This document shows, in pieces, positions 52,123 through 61,199 of a stretch of DNA of 64,000 nucleotides. The notes beneath the pieces are model-generated. The model saw only the letters and a list, made by a program, of their open reading frames with translations, was not told where the DNA came from and made no database searches. The position numbers and the translations under genes were made by a program. The stretch is from positions 62,001 to 126,000 of the forward strand of contig NZ_CAJHCQ010000008.1 in the NCBI RefSeq assembly GCF_904848665.1. The letters run 5' to 3'. Position 1 is the stretch's first letter; each line of letters opens with the position of its first letter. The DNA comes from Paraburkholderia hiiakae. Its GTDB lineage: Bacteria; Pseudomonadota; Gammaproteobacteria; Burkholderiales; Burkholderiaceae.

Positions 52123-54306
52123 ATGAACAAGATATATGGCTCGCTCTGGAGCGAAACGGACCAAACGTGGGTTGCCACGCCGGAGACAGCTTCGGCAAGC
52201 GGAAAAACTTCTGCGCGACGCCGCGCAGCCGTGTTCACTGGCGCGATGGGGATGGCAGTTGGATTTTCTTCGGCTTCGGCTTTAGCAGCCGGAACGGTCG
52301 GCCAAGGTGGGGTCGAACTTTGCACAGGTGCCAGCGGCGCTGCGTATGGTTCCACGGGCAGCGAGTGGCTCGACTGCTCTGCAGAAAGCAAGAACCGCGG
52401 CGGTCTCACCTTTGCGCTGAACAACGCGGCCGACTCCACGGGAGGATATGGTTACAGCGCGGCTACGGCCCAGGTAGCTGGGTTTAACGACGGCACCCTT
52501 ACGGTCAAAGGAAAAAGTGTCATGGTCTTCGGCCCGACGACATTCGACAGCGTCGTCACGATGAGCGATCAGAAGATCGTCCGGCTCGCGCCGGGAGACC
52601 TGTCGGCCACCAGCACCGACGCCGTGAACGGCTCGCAACTCTACGCGACAAATCAGTCCATCACGAATCTGGCCGGCAAGATCGGTGACGCCGTGCAATA
52701 CGATTCGTCGGCCCACGACTCCGTGACACTGCGCGGCGCGGGTTCGACCGCGCCGGTGGCGCTGAAAAACGTCGCCGCCGGCGCCGTGAAGGCAGCGAGT
52801 ACCGACGCCGTGAACGGCTCGCAACTCTACGGCCTCGCATCGAGCACCGCAGCGGCTCTGGGCGGCTCGACCTCCGTGAAAACGGACGGCTCGATCGGTG
52901 CGACGCGTTACGTCCTGTCGGGTAAGACCTATAACAACGTGGGCGACGCGCTCGGCGCGCTCAGCGAGAGCAGCGGCCCTGATCCGTTGGCGGTGCACTA
53001 CGACGACTCGTCGATGTCCGGGGTGACGCTGGGTGGCTCCGGTCATTCTCCAGTCGTGCTGTCGAACGTTGCGGCAGGCACGGCTCCGACTGACGCGGTC
53101 AACGTCGCGCAGATGAAGCAAGCGGTCATCACGGGAAATCCCTACATCGCCGGCATCGGTACCGGCGCGGCCGCGACGGCCACCTCGCCAGGCGCGGTGG
53201 CGCTCGGGCTCGGTTCGGTCGCGAACACACCTTATTCGATTTCCGTGGGTAATACGGCGACAGGGCTTGTGCGTCGGATCACGAACGTGGCGACGGCCGT
53301 GGACGATAGCGACGCGGTAAATCTGGGGCAGGTGAAAAGTATGCTGGACGCCGCACCGGACGTCGTCAACACCGGCGTTAGCGAGACGCGGACGATGCTG
53401 AAGGCGAGCGCGAGCCTCAGCAGCGCGGTGCAGGCCAGCGGCAATGCCGCCTCGCCGTCCAACGCGTCGGAAATGCGCCCGCTTGTCGCGTCGCCGGTCG
53501 GGCTTGCGGCTACGGATGCGAGCGCTGTCCACTACGACTCGGACGCGCACGGCCAGATCACCCTCGGCAGCGCAAGCGGCGGCAACGTCAAGCTCACCGG
53601 CCTGCAAGATGCAGCCCTCACGGCCGGCAGCACCGATGCGGCCACGGGTGGCCAACTCTATGTCACAAATCAGCAGGTCGCGAGCCTGAACGCGGCCGTG
53701 CAGAACATCAGCACGAGCGGTTCGACGGGCGTGGCGATCAACTCGACGAACGGCATCGCGACCGCTACTGGCGTCCAATCGATCGCCGTGGGCGCTGGCG
53801 CGGTAGCCTCGGGCGCGAACTCGACCGCCATCGGCGATTCGTCGAACGCGAAGGCTAACAACTCGGTCGCGCTCGGCGCGAATTCCGTTGCCGATCGCGA
53901 CAGGAGCGTGTCGGTCGGCGCAGTGGGTTCGGAACGCCAGATCGTCAACGTCGCGGCAGGCACACAGGGCACCGATGCGGTCAACCTGAACCAGTTGAAC
54001 AATGCGATGACGCAGCAATCGAACGCGGTCAACCAGCAGATCGGCAATCTGCAGAACTCGATCAATACCGTTTCGAAGAACGCCTATTCGGGCGTCGCTG
54101 CGGCAATGGCCATGCCTAACCTCACGCCTTCGGGACCGGGTCGCACAGTGGTCGCGGCCGGTGGCGGCTACTACATGGGCGGCAGCGCGGCCGCGGTTGG
54201 CGTGACGTATCGCTCGGCCAATATGCACTGGCTCGTCAACGGCGGCGTGTCGCTTACGAGTACCGGCAACATGGCTGCGCGCACACAGGTCGGCTACGAG
54301 TTCTAA
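52123..54306 (+). CDS. YadA-like trimeric autotransporter adhesin
   Basis: 727 residues from ATG 52123 (GAGG nine bases upstream). Residues 1-24, MNKIYGSLWSETDQTWVATP on, form an extended signal peptide region (ESPR), then a Sec signal ending near SALAAG. The passenger has neck/stalk motifs of the type TDAVNGSQLYATNQSI (several copies), head-type repeats such as PGAVALGLGSVAN, VQSIAVGAGAVASGANSTAI, and a C-terminal YadA anchor domain (about 655-727: AYSGVAAAMAMPNLTPSGPG through the final Phe). It trimerises, anchors in the outer membrane and displays the stalk outside. Divergent from the peptide-export operon. Confidence 0.93.
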   Translation: MNKIYGSLWSETDQTWVATPETASASGKTSARRRAAVFTGAMGMAVGFSSASALAAGTVGQGGVELCTGASGAAYGSTGSEWLDCSAESKNRGGLTFALNNAADSTGGYGYSAATAQVAGFNDGTLTVKGKSVMVFGPTTFDSVVTMSDQKIVRLAPGDLSATSTDAVNGSQLYATNQSITNLAGKIGDAVQYDSSAHDSVTLRGAGSTAPVALKNVAAGAVKAASTDAVNGSQLYGLASSTAAALGGSTSVKTDGSIGATRYVLSGKTYNNVGDALGALSESSGPDPLAVHYDDSSMSGVTLGGSGHSPVVLSNVAAGTAPTDAVNVAQMKQAVITGNPYIAGIGTGAAATATSPGAVALGLGSVANTPYSISVGNTATGLVRRITNVATAVDDSDAVNLGQVKSMLDAAPDVVNTGVSETRTMLKASASLSSAVQASGNAASPSNASEMRPLVASPVGLAATDASAVHYDSDAHGQITLGSASGGNVKLTGLQDAALTAGSTDAATGGQLYVTNQQVASLNAAVQNISTSGSTGVAINSTNGIATATGVQSIAVGAGAVASGANSTAIGDSSNAKANNSVALGANSVADRDRSVSVGAVGSERQIVNVAAGTQGTDAVNLNQLNNAMTQQSNAVNQQIGNLQNSINTVSKNAYSGVAAAMAMPNLTPSGPGRTVVAAGGGYYMGGSAAAVGVTYRSANMHWLVNGGVSLTSTGNMAARTQVGYEF
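52615..52831 (+). repeat. Two identical 31-bp copies within the autotransporter gene
   Basis: The 31 bases starting ACCGACGCCGTGAACGGCTC occur at 52615-52645 and 52801-52831. They encode the neck motif TDAVNGSQLY. Such direct repeats allow slippage or recombination that changes stalk length. Confidence 0.8.
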
Positions 54307-54352
54307 CTCACGTTGGGCTGTCACCGCGCTCACGCGCAGCGCCACATACGAA

Positions 54353-54382
54353 AAAGCCACGGCCGAGGCCGTGGCTTTCTTT
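54353..54382. terminator. Bidirectional terminator between autotransporter and allA
   Basis: 12-base perfect stem AAAGCCACGGCC/GGCCGTGGCTTT, tiny loop, T-run on the plus strand and A-run on the other; marks the right edge of the island. Confidence 0.85.
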
Positions 54383-54410
54383 CGTTTACGATCTGCGATG
54401 CATCCGAACG

Positions 54411-54935
54411 TCACCGCATCGCGGCGTCCATCGCCTCATGCGTCAACCACAGTGACTCCGCCAAATCCTGCTCATTGAGATTGAGCCCATCACCGCCACG
54501 ATCGACGACGATGAAATCGCTTACTTCGTCCAACGCGATCAGCGGATGATGCCAGACGCCCTTCGCATAATTCACGCCTTGCCAGCCACGTGAAACGAAA
54601 GCGCGAATCTGCGCGACGTCCAGATCGCCGGCGGGCGCGACCACCACGAGATACGGCTTGTCATTGAGCGGCACGAACGCCTGGCTGCCCAGCGGATGCC
54701 GTTCGAGCATCTTCACTTCGAACGGCAACTCGCGCGGCTGCCCGCGAAAGAGATTTACGAGCGTGCGGCCGCCTTCGTCGGTCACGTCCACTTCCGCAAG
54801 ATCGTGATAGCGGATCGTGGTACCGAGATTAATCGGTATCTGCTTTGCGCCTGCGAGCTCGATCACGTCGCCGAACGGCGCGAACGCCTCGCGCGTGAGC
54901 GGCTCGATGGTCAGCGTCGTCCTTGTTTCACTCAT
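54411..54935 (-). CDS. allA: Ureidoglycolate lyase
   Basis: 174 residues. The AllA cupin shows LTREAFAPFGDVIELAGAKQ, RGQPRELPFEVKMLERHPLG with the metal His, GSQAFVPLNDKPYLVVVAPA and NYAKGVWHHPLIALDEVSDF. It splits ureidoglycolate into glyoxylate and urea, the last step of the route. Last gene of the ureide operon, 18 bases after the allantoicase stop. Confidence 0.95.
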   Translation of the reverse strand: MSETRTTLTIEPLTREAFAPFGDVIELAGAKQIPINLGTTIRYHDLAEVDVTDEGGRTLVNLFRGQPRELPFEVKMLERHPLGSQAFVPLNDKPYLVVVAPAGDLDVAQIRAFVSRGWQGVNYAKGVWHHPLIALDEVSDFIVVDRGGDGLNLNEQDLAESLWLTHEAMDAAMR

Positions 54936-54953
54936 GATGGCCTCGTTAGCGAA

Positions 54954-55964
54954 TCACGCGAGCGTGCCCCACAGGCGCACGCGCGAAACGCCGCCATCGG
55001 GGAAGATGTTGAAGCGCACGTGCGTAACCGGGCCGAGCGCCGCGAGTTCGCTCTCAAAGTAGTGCTGCTTGTCCATTTGCAGCTTCTGCTCGCCGACCAG
55101 CACCGGCCAGAACATGGCCTGGGTCACGAGCGAGCTGTCCGTGCCGCCTACCACGCGCGCGGCCTGGAACGAACAACGGTCGGGGTAGTTGCCCTTGAAA
55201 TGCGCCGTATCGACTTCGATCTTCTTGATGATGCCAGGCTGCGCAAGCGCGATGATCGCCCAGTCGTTGCCCGGTTCACGGCGGCGGCGCGTTTCCCAGC
55301 CGTCGCCCATGTTCACGCCGCGACCCGGCATGAGCAGCGTGGAGGCCGTGCCAAAGTGCTGGTTGTTCGCGCCAACGAGGTACGCGCCGTTTTCCATCGC
55401 GGCCAGATCGAACAGTTCGGTGCGGCTCGCGCCCGCCCAGTCCACCTGCGGCTGGCCATACACGCGCAGACGCGCAATGCCGCCATCGGGATAGATATTC
55501 ACGCGCAGGTGTGTATACGGCCTGTCGCTCGATACTTCCGCGTAGTGGTGGCTATTGCCGTTCAACGAGGTCGAGGGGACGATTTCCGTCCATTGCGTCG
55601 CGGCAGTGGGTGCGCCATCGGCCACATACGCGCCCTCCACCGATGCCGCCGGCGGATAGTTGCCAGTGAAATGGCTCGTGTCGATATCGAGGCCCTTGAT
55701 GACGCCGGGGCGCGCGAGCTTCACGATGCACCAGTCATAGCCCGTCGTGCGCTTGCGGCGCGTTTCCCAGCCGTCCATCCACTTGCCGTGTTCGTCGTAC
55801 TTGCCTGGAATGAAGACGGCCGGCTCCGGATTGAGCATGCGATCCTTCGGCGCGAAGAAGTCGTCGCTCGCCTCGAGCGCCTGCGCGCCCAGGCGCGGGT
55901 CCGCTAGATTCACGAAGCGGCGCGTGAAATCAGGGGCGTTGGGGTCGAGAGTCGGGAGTGCCAT
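54954..55964 (-). CDS. alc: Allantoicase
   Basis: 336 residues built from two similar halves: DGWETRRKRTTGYDWCIVKL with SHFTGNYPPAASVEGAYV in the first and DGWETRRRREPGNDWAIIAL with AHFKGNYPDRCSFQAARV in the second, the hallmark duplication of allantoicase. It hydrolyses allantoate to ureidoglycolate and urea. Upstream neighbour uraD is 81 bases away. Confidence 0.95.
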   Translation of the reverse strand: MALPTLDPNAPDFTRRFVNLADPRLGAQALEASDDFFAPKDRMLNPEPAVFIPGKYDEHGKWMDGWETRRKRTTGYDWCIVKLARPGVIKGLDIDTSHFTGNYPPAASVEGAYVADGAPTAATQWTEIVPSTSLNGNSHHYAEVSSDRPYTHLRVNIYPDGGIARLRVYGQPQVDWAGASRTELFDLAAMENGAYLVGANNQHFGTASTLLMPGRGVNMGDGWETRRRREPGNDWAIIALAQPGIIKKIEVDTAHFKGNYPDRCSFQAARVVGGTDSSLVTQAMFWPVLVGEQKLQMDKQHYFESELAALGPVTHVRFNIFPDGGVSRVRLWGTLA

Positions 55965-56045
55965 CGTTGTCTTCCTTCGTATCTTTTCTGTAGATCAAAA
56001 CAGCGCTGCGCCCTCTCGCGAAAAGCCAAGGGGCGCATCGCCACG

Positions 56046-56567
56046 TTACGCGTCGATCAGTTCATCCAACCTGAAGCGCGCAATGCGGTAAATCTGATCG
56101 AGGCTCGCGCGCATTTCGTCGGCGCGGCTGTTGTTCACGCGCGCCTCGAAGTTCGCGATGATGCCGTGGCGGTCATAGCCGCGCACAGCAAGAATGAATG
56201 GGAATCCGAACTTCTCGCGATACGCGCCGTTGAGCGCGAGGAGCCTCTCGAACTCTTCCTGCGTGCACTGATTCAGGCCCGCGCCGCTTTGCTCGCGCGT
56301 GGATTCGGCAGTTAGCTCGCCGCGTACGGCGGCCTTGCCCGCAAGCTCCGGGTGGGCGTTAATCAGCGCAAGCTGCCTGGCCTCGCCCGAGGTTTCCACT
56401 GCCTGGGACATGGTGCGATGCAGCGCGTCGATGCTTGCAAACGGGCGCTGCCGCGCGGCCGCTTCGGCCACCCAGGGCGAGTGCTCGAAGATGCCCGAAA
56501 GCGCCGCCACGAAGGCGTCGGCCGAGGCTTGATTCAGCTGATCGAGGGTGTAGTGCATTGCCTTCAT
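56046..56567 (-). CDS. uraD: OHCU decarboxylase
   Basis: 173 residues from ATG 56567, overlapping the puuE stop. The helical UraD fold shows LSGIFEHSPWVAEAAARQRP, LINAHPELAGKAAVRGELTA with the catalytic His-Pro-Glu and FILAVRGYDRHGII. It decarboxylates OHCU to S-allantoin. Its presence with uraH and puuD gives stereospecific urate breakdown. Confidence 0.95.
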   Translation of the reverse strand: MKAMHYTLDQLNQASADAFVAALSGIFEHSPWVAEAAARQRPFASIDALHRTMSQAVETSGEARQLALINAHPELAGKAAVRGELTAESTREQSGAGLNQCTQEEFERLLALNGAYREKFGFPFILAVRGYDRHGIIANFEARVNNSRADEMRASLDQIYRIARFRLDELIDA

Positions 56568-57523
56568 GCGGCGGCCCCGCGGTGGTCGTTCTGTTGCGGT
56601 TGATAGGGATGATGCTCGCGCCAATGGCGCGCGATGTCCACGCGGCGCGTGACCCACACGCGCTCATGCTTTTCGATGTGATCGAGAAAGTGCTGCAGCG
56701 CGCGAAAACGCCCAGGGCGCCCGAGCAGGCGGCAGTGCATGCCGATCGAGAGCATCTTCGGCGCTTCGTCGCCCTCTTCGTAGAGCACGTCGAATGCGTC
56801 TCGCAAGTAGGTGAAGAAGTGGTCCGCCGTGTTGAAGCCCTGAGGCGACGCGAAACGCATGTCGTTCGTGTCGAGCGTGTAAGGCACGATCAGTTGCGGC
56901 ACTGTCTTGCCGCCCGTGACTGCCACGTCCATCCAGAAAGGCAGGTCGTCGCCGTAGTAGTCGGAGTCGTAGAGGAAGCCGCCATACTCAGCCACCAGGC
57001 GATGCGTGTTCGGGCTGTCGCGGCCCGTGTACCAGCCCAGCGGACGCACGCCCGTCACGCGCTCGATCGCTTCCATACCGAGCTTCATGTGCTCGGCCTC
57101 CTTGGCGGGCGACGCGTCCTGGTAATGAATCCAGCGATAGCCGTGGCACGCGATCTCGTGACCCAGCTCGACGAACGCGCGCGCGACTTCGGGATGACGC
57201 TCGATCGCCATGCCCACGCCGAACACGGTGAGCGGCAGGCCGCGTTTTTCGAATTCGCGCAGGATGCGCCACACGCCCGCGCGCGAGCCATATTCGTAGA
57301 TCGACTCCATGCTCATGTGGCGCGCGGGATACGCTGCGGCGCCCACGATTTCGGAGAGGAACTGCTCAGAGCCGGGGTCGCCGTGCAGCACGCAGTTTTC
57401 GCCGCCCTCTTCGTAGTTGAGCACGAACTGCACCGCGACGCGCGCTTGGCCGGGCCAGTTGGCCTGCACCGGATGCCGGCCATAACCGATCAGATCGCGG
57501 GGATATTGGGGATCGAGTGGCAT
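56564..57523 (-). CDS. puuE: Allantoinase PuuE (polysaccharide-deacetylase fold)
   Basis: 319 residues from ATG 57523. The opening RDLIGYGRHPVQANWPGQAR, then VAVQFVLNYEEGGENCVLHG, HEIACHGYRWIHYQ and LGWYTGRDSPNTHRL are those of the metal-independent PuuE group of the NodB-like deacetylases. It opens allantoin to allantoate. The start chosen is the one opening the conserved domain; further upstream in-frame codons are probably non-coding. Confidence 0.92.
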   Translation of the reverse strand: MPLDPQYPRDLIGYGRHPVQANWPGQARVAVQFVLNYEEGGENCVLHGDPGSEQFLSEIVGAAAYPARHMSMESIYEYGSRAGVWRILREFEKRGLPLTVFGVGMAIERHPEVARAFVELGHEIACHGYRWIHYQDASPAKEAEHMKLGMEAIERVTGVRPLGWYTGRDSPNTHRLVAEYGGFLYDSDYYGDDLPFWMDVAVTGGKTVPQLIVPYTLDTNDMRFASPQGFNTADHFFTYLRDAFDVLYEEGDEAPKMLSIGMHCRLLGRPGRFRALQHFLDHIEKHERVWVTRRVDIARHWREHHPYQPQQNDHRGAAA

Positions 57524-57670
57524 GCTGGTCGAATCAATCGAATAGAGAGGATGAAACGAAATACCCGCGCAACGGCGAGGCGCCGTGAAGCGGCAGCCGG
57601 CGCTGCTTGGCAAGACCTGGCGGACGGTCCGCGCAACCTGCTTACAGGACCGGTTCAGTGTAGCGAAATC

Positions 57671-57761
57671 ACCCGTACGCGCCCATATGCACGCTCAGAT
57701 AGTACGGGTCAAGCGAGGTGTATGTGGCCGCCTGATCTGCCGGACAGATGGGCGGCCACAT
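57671..57761. other. Two inverted repeats between the racemase and puuE genes
   Basis: ACCCGTAC (57671-57678) pairs with GTACGGGT (57702-57709). Immediately after, ATGTGGCCGCC (57722-57732) pairs with GGCGGCCACAT (57751-57761), with an inner ATCTG/CAGAT stem. Neither is followed by a T-tract. They lie in the 259-base intercistronic region and may be processing sites, terminators or a structured RNA. Confidence 0.55.
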
Positions 57762-57782
57762 CGGCTCGCACGCGTTACGCGT

Positions 57783-58571
57783 TTACCCGTAGCGCAACGG
57801 CCGCACGGGCGGCGGCGTTTCCGTGACGGGAGTGGGATTGCTCGGGCTGAAACGCGCGAAATCGCCGTCGTAACGCTTGGCGAGCGGCCGCGCGAAGTCG
57901 CCCCGCTTGGCGGTCGTCAGGCGCAACGCGACGAGCGCCTCCACCCATTTCACGGCGGCCGTCACGCCGTCGATAACGGGTACGCCCAGCGCGTCCTCGA
58001 CCTGCGCGCACAGACTTGTCATGCCTGCGCAGCCCAGCACGATGGTGTCCGCGCCATCTTCTTCGAGCGCGCGGCGGCACTCTTCGACGATCGCACGGCG
58101 CGCGGCCGATCCCGGCTCATCGAGCTCGAGCACGGCCACGTCGATTGCACGTACGTTGCGGCAAAAACGCGTCATGCCATAGCGCTCCGCGAGATGCCAG
58201 GCCATTGCGCGAGTGCGCGAAAGCGTCGTCACCACCGAGAAGCCAGGCGCGAGCACGCTCGCCGCATGCATCGCGGCTTCCGCGATGCCCACGACAGGCC
58301 CGCGAGCCAGCTCGCGGGCCGCGTAAAGGCCCGGGTCGCCAAAGCATGCGATCACGTAGCCGTCGAAGCCTTCGCGCTCGCCCGCCTCCACTTCGGCGAG
58401 CAGGCCAGGTGTGGCGAGCGCCTCGTCGTAATAGCCTTCGATCGACGGCGGCCCCATCGTCGGGCTCACCGCCACGACCTCCGTGCCCGGTGCGATCACG
58501 GCACGCGCGCACTGCTCCATCGCGGCGGTCATCCGCTGCGTGGTGTTCGGATTGATCAATTTGATGCGCAT
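57783..58571 (-). CDS. hpxA: Asp/Glu racemase-family protein, probable allantoin racemase
   Basis: 262 residues from ATG 58571. It begins RIKLINPNTTQRMTAAMEQC, the family opening, and has the two Cys expected of such racemases in VIACFGDPGLYAAREL and TIVLGCAGMTSLCAQVED. HpxA/AllR allantoin racemases belong here and interconvert R- and S-allantoin, useful because later enzymes are stereospecific. Related hydantoin racemases cannot be excluded by sequence, but the operon favours allantoin. The last about 40 residues are a Pro-rich extension. Confidence 0.8.
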   Translation of the reverse strand: MRIKLINPNTTQRMTAAMEQCARAVIAPGTEVVAVSPTMGPPSIEGYYDEALATPGLLAEVEAGEREGFDGYVIACFGDPGLYAARELARGPVVGIAEAAMHAASVLAPGFSVVTTLSRTRAMAWHLAERYGMTRFCRNVRAIDVAVLELDEPGSAARRAIVEECRRALEEDGADTIVLGCAGMTSLCAQVEDALGVPVIDGVTAAVKWVEALVALRLTTAKRGDFARPLAKRYDGDFARFSPSNPTPVTETPPPVRPLRYG

Positions 58572-58608
58572 TTCAATTCCTTCGTCGATGCCTGGTTTTG
58601 CATGCCGC

Positions 58609-60123
58609 TCATGCCTTTGCGCGAGCGCGTTCGCCCATCGTGAGCGCGCGATAGAACAACGCGCTGAGCGCGGCGCCAATGAACCACGAGAAGTTCGCGG
58701 CACCGCTGAGCGTCGGCACCATCACGCAGAGCACCGCGATCACCGCCGCAGGCAGCAAGGCCGACACCGCACGCCAGTTCACGCCGTTGCGATACCAGTA
58801 CGCTCCCTTCGGCGACACTGTGTAGAGATCATCCACGGCAAGACGTCCACGCTTCACGAGATAGAAGTCGATGATCAGGACACCATACAAAGGTCCGATG
58901 AAGGCGCCGAGTACGTCGAGCGTGTAGTGAATCACGGCCGGGTTGTTGAACAGATTCCACGGCGTGATGAAAATCGAGGCCACGGCGGCGAGCATGCCAC
59001 CCGCACGCCAGCTGATGAGCCGCGGCGCTACATTGGAAAAGTCGAACGCGGGCGAAACGAAGTTCGCAACGATGTTGATGCCGATGGTCGCAATCGTGAA
59101 CGTGAGTGCGCCGAGAATCACAGCGGTTGGGTGATCGATGCGGCCGACCGTTTCGACGGGATCGGTAATCAGTTCTCCGAACACAGGAAGCGTTGCCGAC
59201 GTCGTGATGACCGTGACGAGCGAGAATGCGAGGAAGTTGACCGGCAGACCCCAGAAGTTGCCCTTGTGAACGCTCTTGAGCGACTTGCCATAGCGCGAGA
59301 AGTCACCGAAATTGAGCATCGGCCCCGAGAAATACGACACCACGAGCGAGATTGCCGTGATCATCACGGGAATCACTTCGGCACCGTGATACTTCACGCC
59401 GCCGAGATTCAGGCCGATGTTGTGCCAGCCCGCGCGATACACCATGTAGCCCGCGAGCGCGAACATCACGACATAAACCGCCGGCCCCGCGAAGTCGATG
59501 AACTTCTTGATGGTCTCCATGCCGTTCCAGAACACGAGGGCCTGGAGCACCCAGAGCGTCATGAAGCCGGCCCAGCCGATTGCGGAAAGCCCGAGCATGC
59601 CGTGCTTGTGCACGTCGGCATAAGGCATGAGTTGTGGAACGAACTTGAGCACGACGATCACGAGCGCGCTCGAAGCGAGATAGGTCTGGATGCCGTACCA
59701 CGCCACGGCGATGAGGCCGCGAATCACAGCCGGAATATTGGCGCCGAGCACGCCGAAGGTGCCACGACAGGCCACCGGGTACGGCACGCCGTGACGCTGG
59801 CTGGGCCGTGCGATCAGGTTGCAGAGCACGTTGACGATGGAGATGCCGACGATCAGCGCTACGAGCACTTGCCAGCTCGTGAGGCCAAGCGCGAAGAGGC
59901 TCCCCGCGAACACATAGCCGCCGACGCTATGCACGTCGGACATCCAGAAAGCGAAGATGTTGTACGCGCCCCAGGTCTGCTCCTTGAGCGGCGCGAGGTC
60001 ATGGTTGTAGAGCCGCTCGCTGTAGCCGGCCGGCAAGCGCAGGTTTTCTGCGGACTCGCTGCTTTCACCGGATTCGAAGTTGGGCACTGCCGGACTGCCA
60101 GGTGACGCGCTGAACTGAGCCAT
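58609..60123 (-). CDS. NCS1-family allantoin/cytosine-type permease
   Basis: 504 residues from ATG 60123 with AAGGAG upstream. About twelve TM helices. NLRLPAGYSERLYNHDLAPL and QTWGAYNIFAFWMSDVHSVG are characteristic of NCS1 hydantoin/allantoin/uracil transporters, and GPMLNFGDFSRYGKSLK is another family block. It imports allantoin or a related ureide with a cation. It follows the GntR gene and precedes the racemase gene by 37 bases. Confidence 0.92.
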   Translation of the reverse strand: MAQFSASPGSPAVPNFESGESSESAENLRLPAGYSERLYNHDLAPLKEQTWGAYNIFAFWMSDVHSVGGYVFAGSLFALGLTSWQVLVALIVGISIVNVLCNLIARPSQRHGVPYPVACRGTFGVLGANIPAVIRGLIAVAWYGIQTYLASSALVIVVLKFVPQLMPYADVHKHGMLGLSAIGWAGFMTLWVLQALVFWNGMETIKKFIDFAGPAVYVVMFALAGYMVYRAGWHNIGLNLGGVKYHGAEVIPVMITAISLVVSYFSGPMLNFGDFSRYGKSLKSVHKGNFWGLPVNFLAFSLVTVITTSATLPVFGELITDPVETVGRIDHPTAVILGALTFTIATIGINIVANFVSPAFDFSNVAPRLISWRAGGMLAAVASIFITPWNLFNNPAVIHYTLDVLGAFIGPLYGVLIIDFYLVKRGRLAVDDLYTVSPKGAYWYRNGVNWRAVSALLPAAVIAVLCVMVPTLSGAANFSWFIGAALSALFYRALTMGERARAKA

Positions 60124-60422
60124 GATCCGCTCCTTGGATGGATATGCCGACGGAAAAAAGACGCCTGAACGCCTCGAAACGCGTGCGTACCGCCGCTGGA
60201 CGCGGCCGCCGCGATATCCCCGAATGGTCGGGCCCGCGCAGGCACTGCACCGGTCGCCGCTTGCGGGCGCCCTGTAACGCTGTGCCTGTATGAGCCGTAC
60301 GCATGCACTGCATGCGCCCCACTCCATCCTTTTCAGCCGCGGCGGCCACCGTTCGTCGTGAGCCGCCGCGCTTTACTGCAATCCATTACTGCAATCCGTT
60401 TCAGTGCCGCCTCAGAAGCGGG
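60124..60422. promoter_or_regulatory. Intergenic region between gntR and the permease, with tandem repeat
   Basis: 299 bases. TTACTGCAATCC is repeated exactly at 60373-60384 and 60386-60397 (period 13). A less GC-rich stretch surrounds it. It probably holds a separate promoter for the permease-racemase-puuE-uraD-alc-allA operon, and the repeat may be a regulator site. Confidence 0.45.
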
Positions 60423-61145
60423 TCAACGTGCGAGCGAAGTCGCCTCGCGAGCGCTGAACACTTCCTGCAAATCGACCGAAGCGCCCGCCGGCCGGTCGAG
60501 CATCCTCAGCTCGACACCCTGCAAATGGCGCACCATGAGGTCGACTGCTTCTTTCTCGTTTCCGGCCTCGAGCGCCACGAGAATCGCCTCGTGGTCGTCG
60601 AACGAACACGGGCTGCGTCCCGGCGATTCGTAGAGCGCTGAGATCAATGTCGAACGCGCCACGAGTCCGTTGAGGCAATCGCACAGCACCGTATTGCCGG
60701 TGAGCGTGGCGAGCGACGTATGAAACTCGCCCGAAAGCCTGATCCACGTCGGGAAGTCGCGCCCTTCAAAAGCCTTGCGCTCGCGCCGGATCGTCTCGCC
60801 GATGCTTTTCAGTCGACGGTTGCCGTGCTGCGCGCTGCAGATTCGCCCCACCACTGCCAACTCGATGATCCGTCGCATTTCAAACACCTCGTGCACTTCC
60901 TGCAGCGTCGGGCTTGCGACGAACGCACCACGATTGGGCTCCAGATCCACGAGATGGTCCTTCGCGAGCTGCGCAAGCGCCTGACGGATCGGGCCGCGCT
61001 TCACGCCGAATACTTCGCACAACTGTGCTTCAGTCAACTTCGCGCCTGGCGGCAGCCGGTGCTCGAGAATCGCCGCGCGGATTCGGGCGGCGATTGCTTC
61101 GGGCTTCATGCCGGTTGCTTCGGCGTCGATATCGGTCTTTCGCAT
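60423..61145 (-). CDS. GntR/FCD-family regulator of the ureide operon
   Basis: 240 residues. The winged helix (IAARIRAAILEHRLPPGAKL then TEAQLCEVFGVKRGPIRQAL) is followed by an FCD all-helical effector domain with the metal-type residues in EVFEMRRIIELAV, FHTSLATLTGN and DDHEAILVALEAGNEKEAVD. It sits at the head of the permease operon on the same strand. The nearby repeated TTGTCAACAAT sites fit autoregulation. The ligand is likely a ureide. Confidence 0.9.
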   Translation of the reverse strand: MRKTDIDAEATGMKPEAIAARIRAAILEHRLPPGAKLTEAQLCEVFGVKRGPIRQALAQLAKDHLVDLEPNRGAFVASPTLQEVHEVFEMRRIIELAVVGRICSAQHGNRRLKSIGETIRRERKAFEGRDFPTWIRLSGEFHTSLATLTGNTVLCDCLNGLVARSTLISALYESPGRSPCSFDDHEAILVALEAGNEKEAVDLMVRHLQGVELRMLDRPAGASVDLQEVFSAREATSLAR

Positions 61146-61187
61146 GGCTTAGGTCTCTATGTTGGGTATCCTAGGTTGGACATAAAT

Positions 61188-61199
61188 ATTGTCAACAAT
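61188..61199. promoter_or_regulatory. Candidate GntR operator 1
   Basis: ATTGT-CA-ACAAT, an inverted repeat of the FCD-GntR type (GT-N-AC core), about 43 bases ahead of the gntR start codon. Confidence 0.55.
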
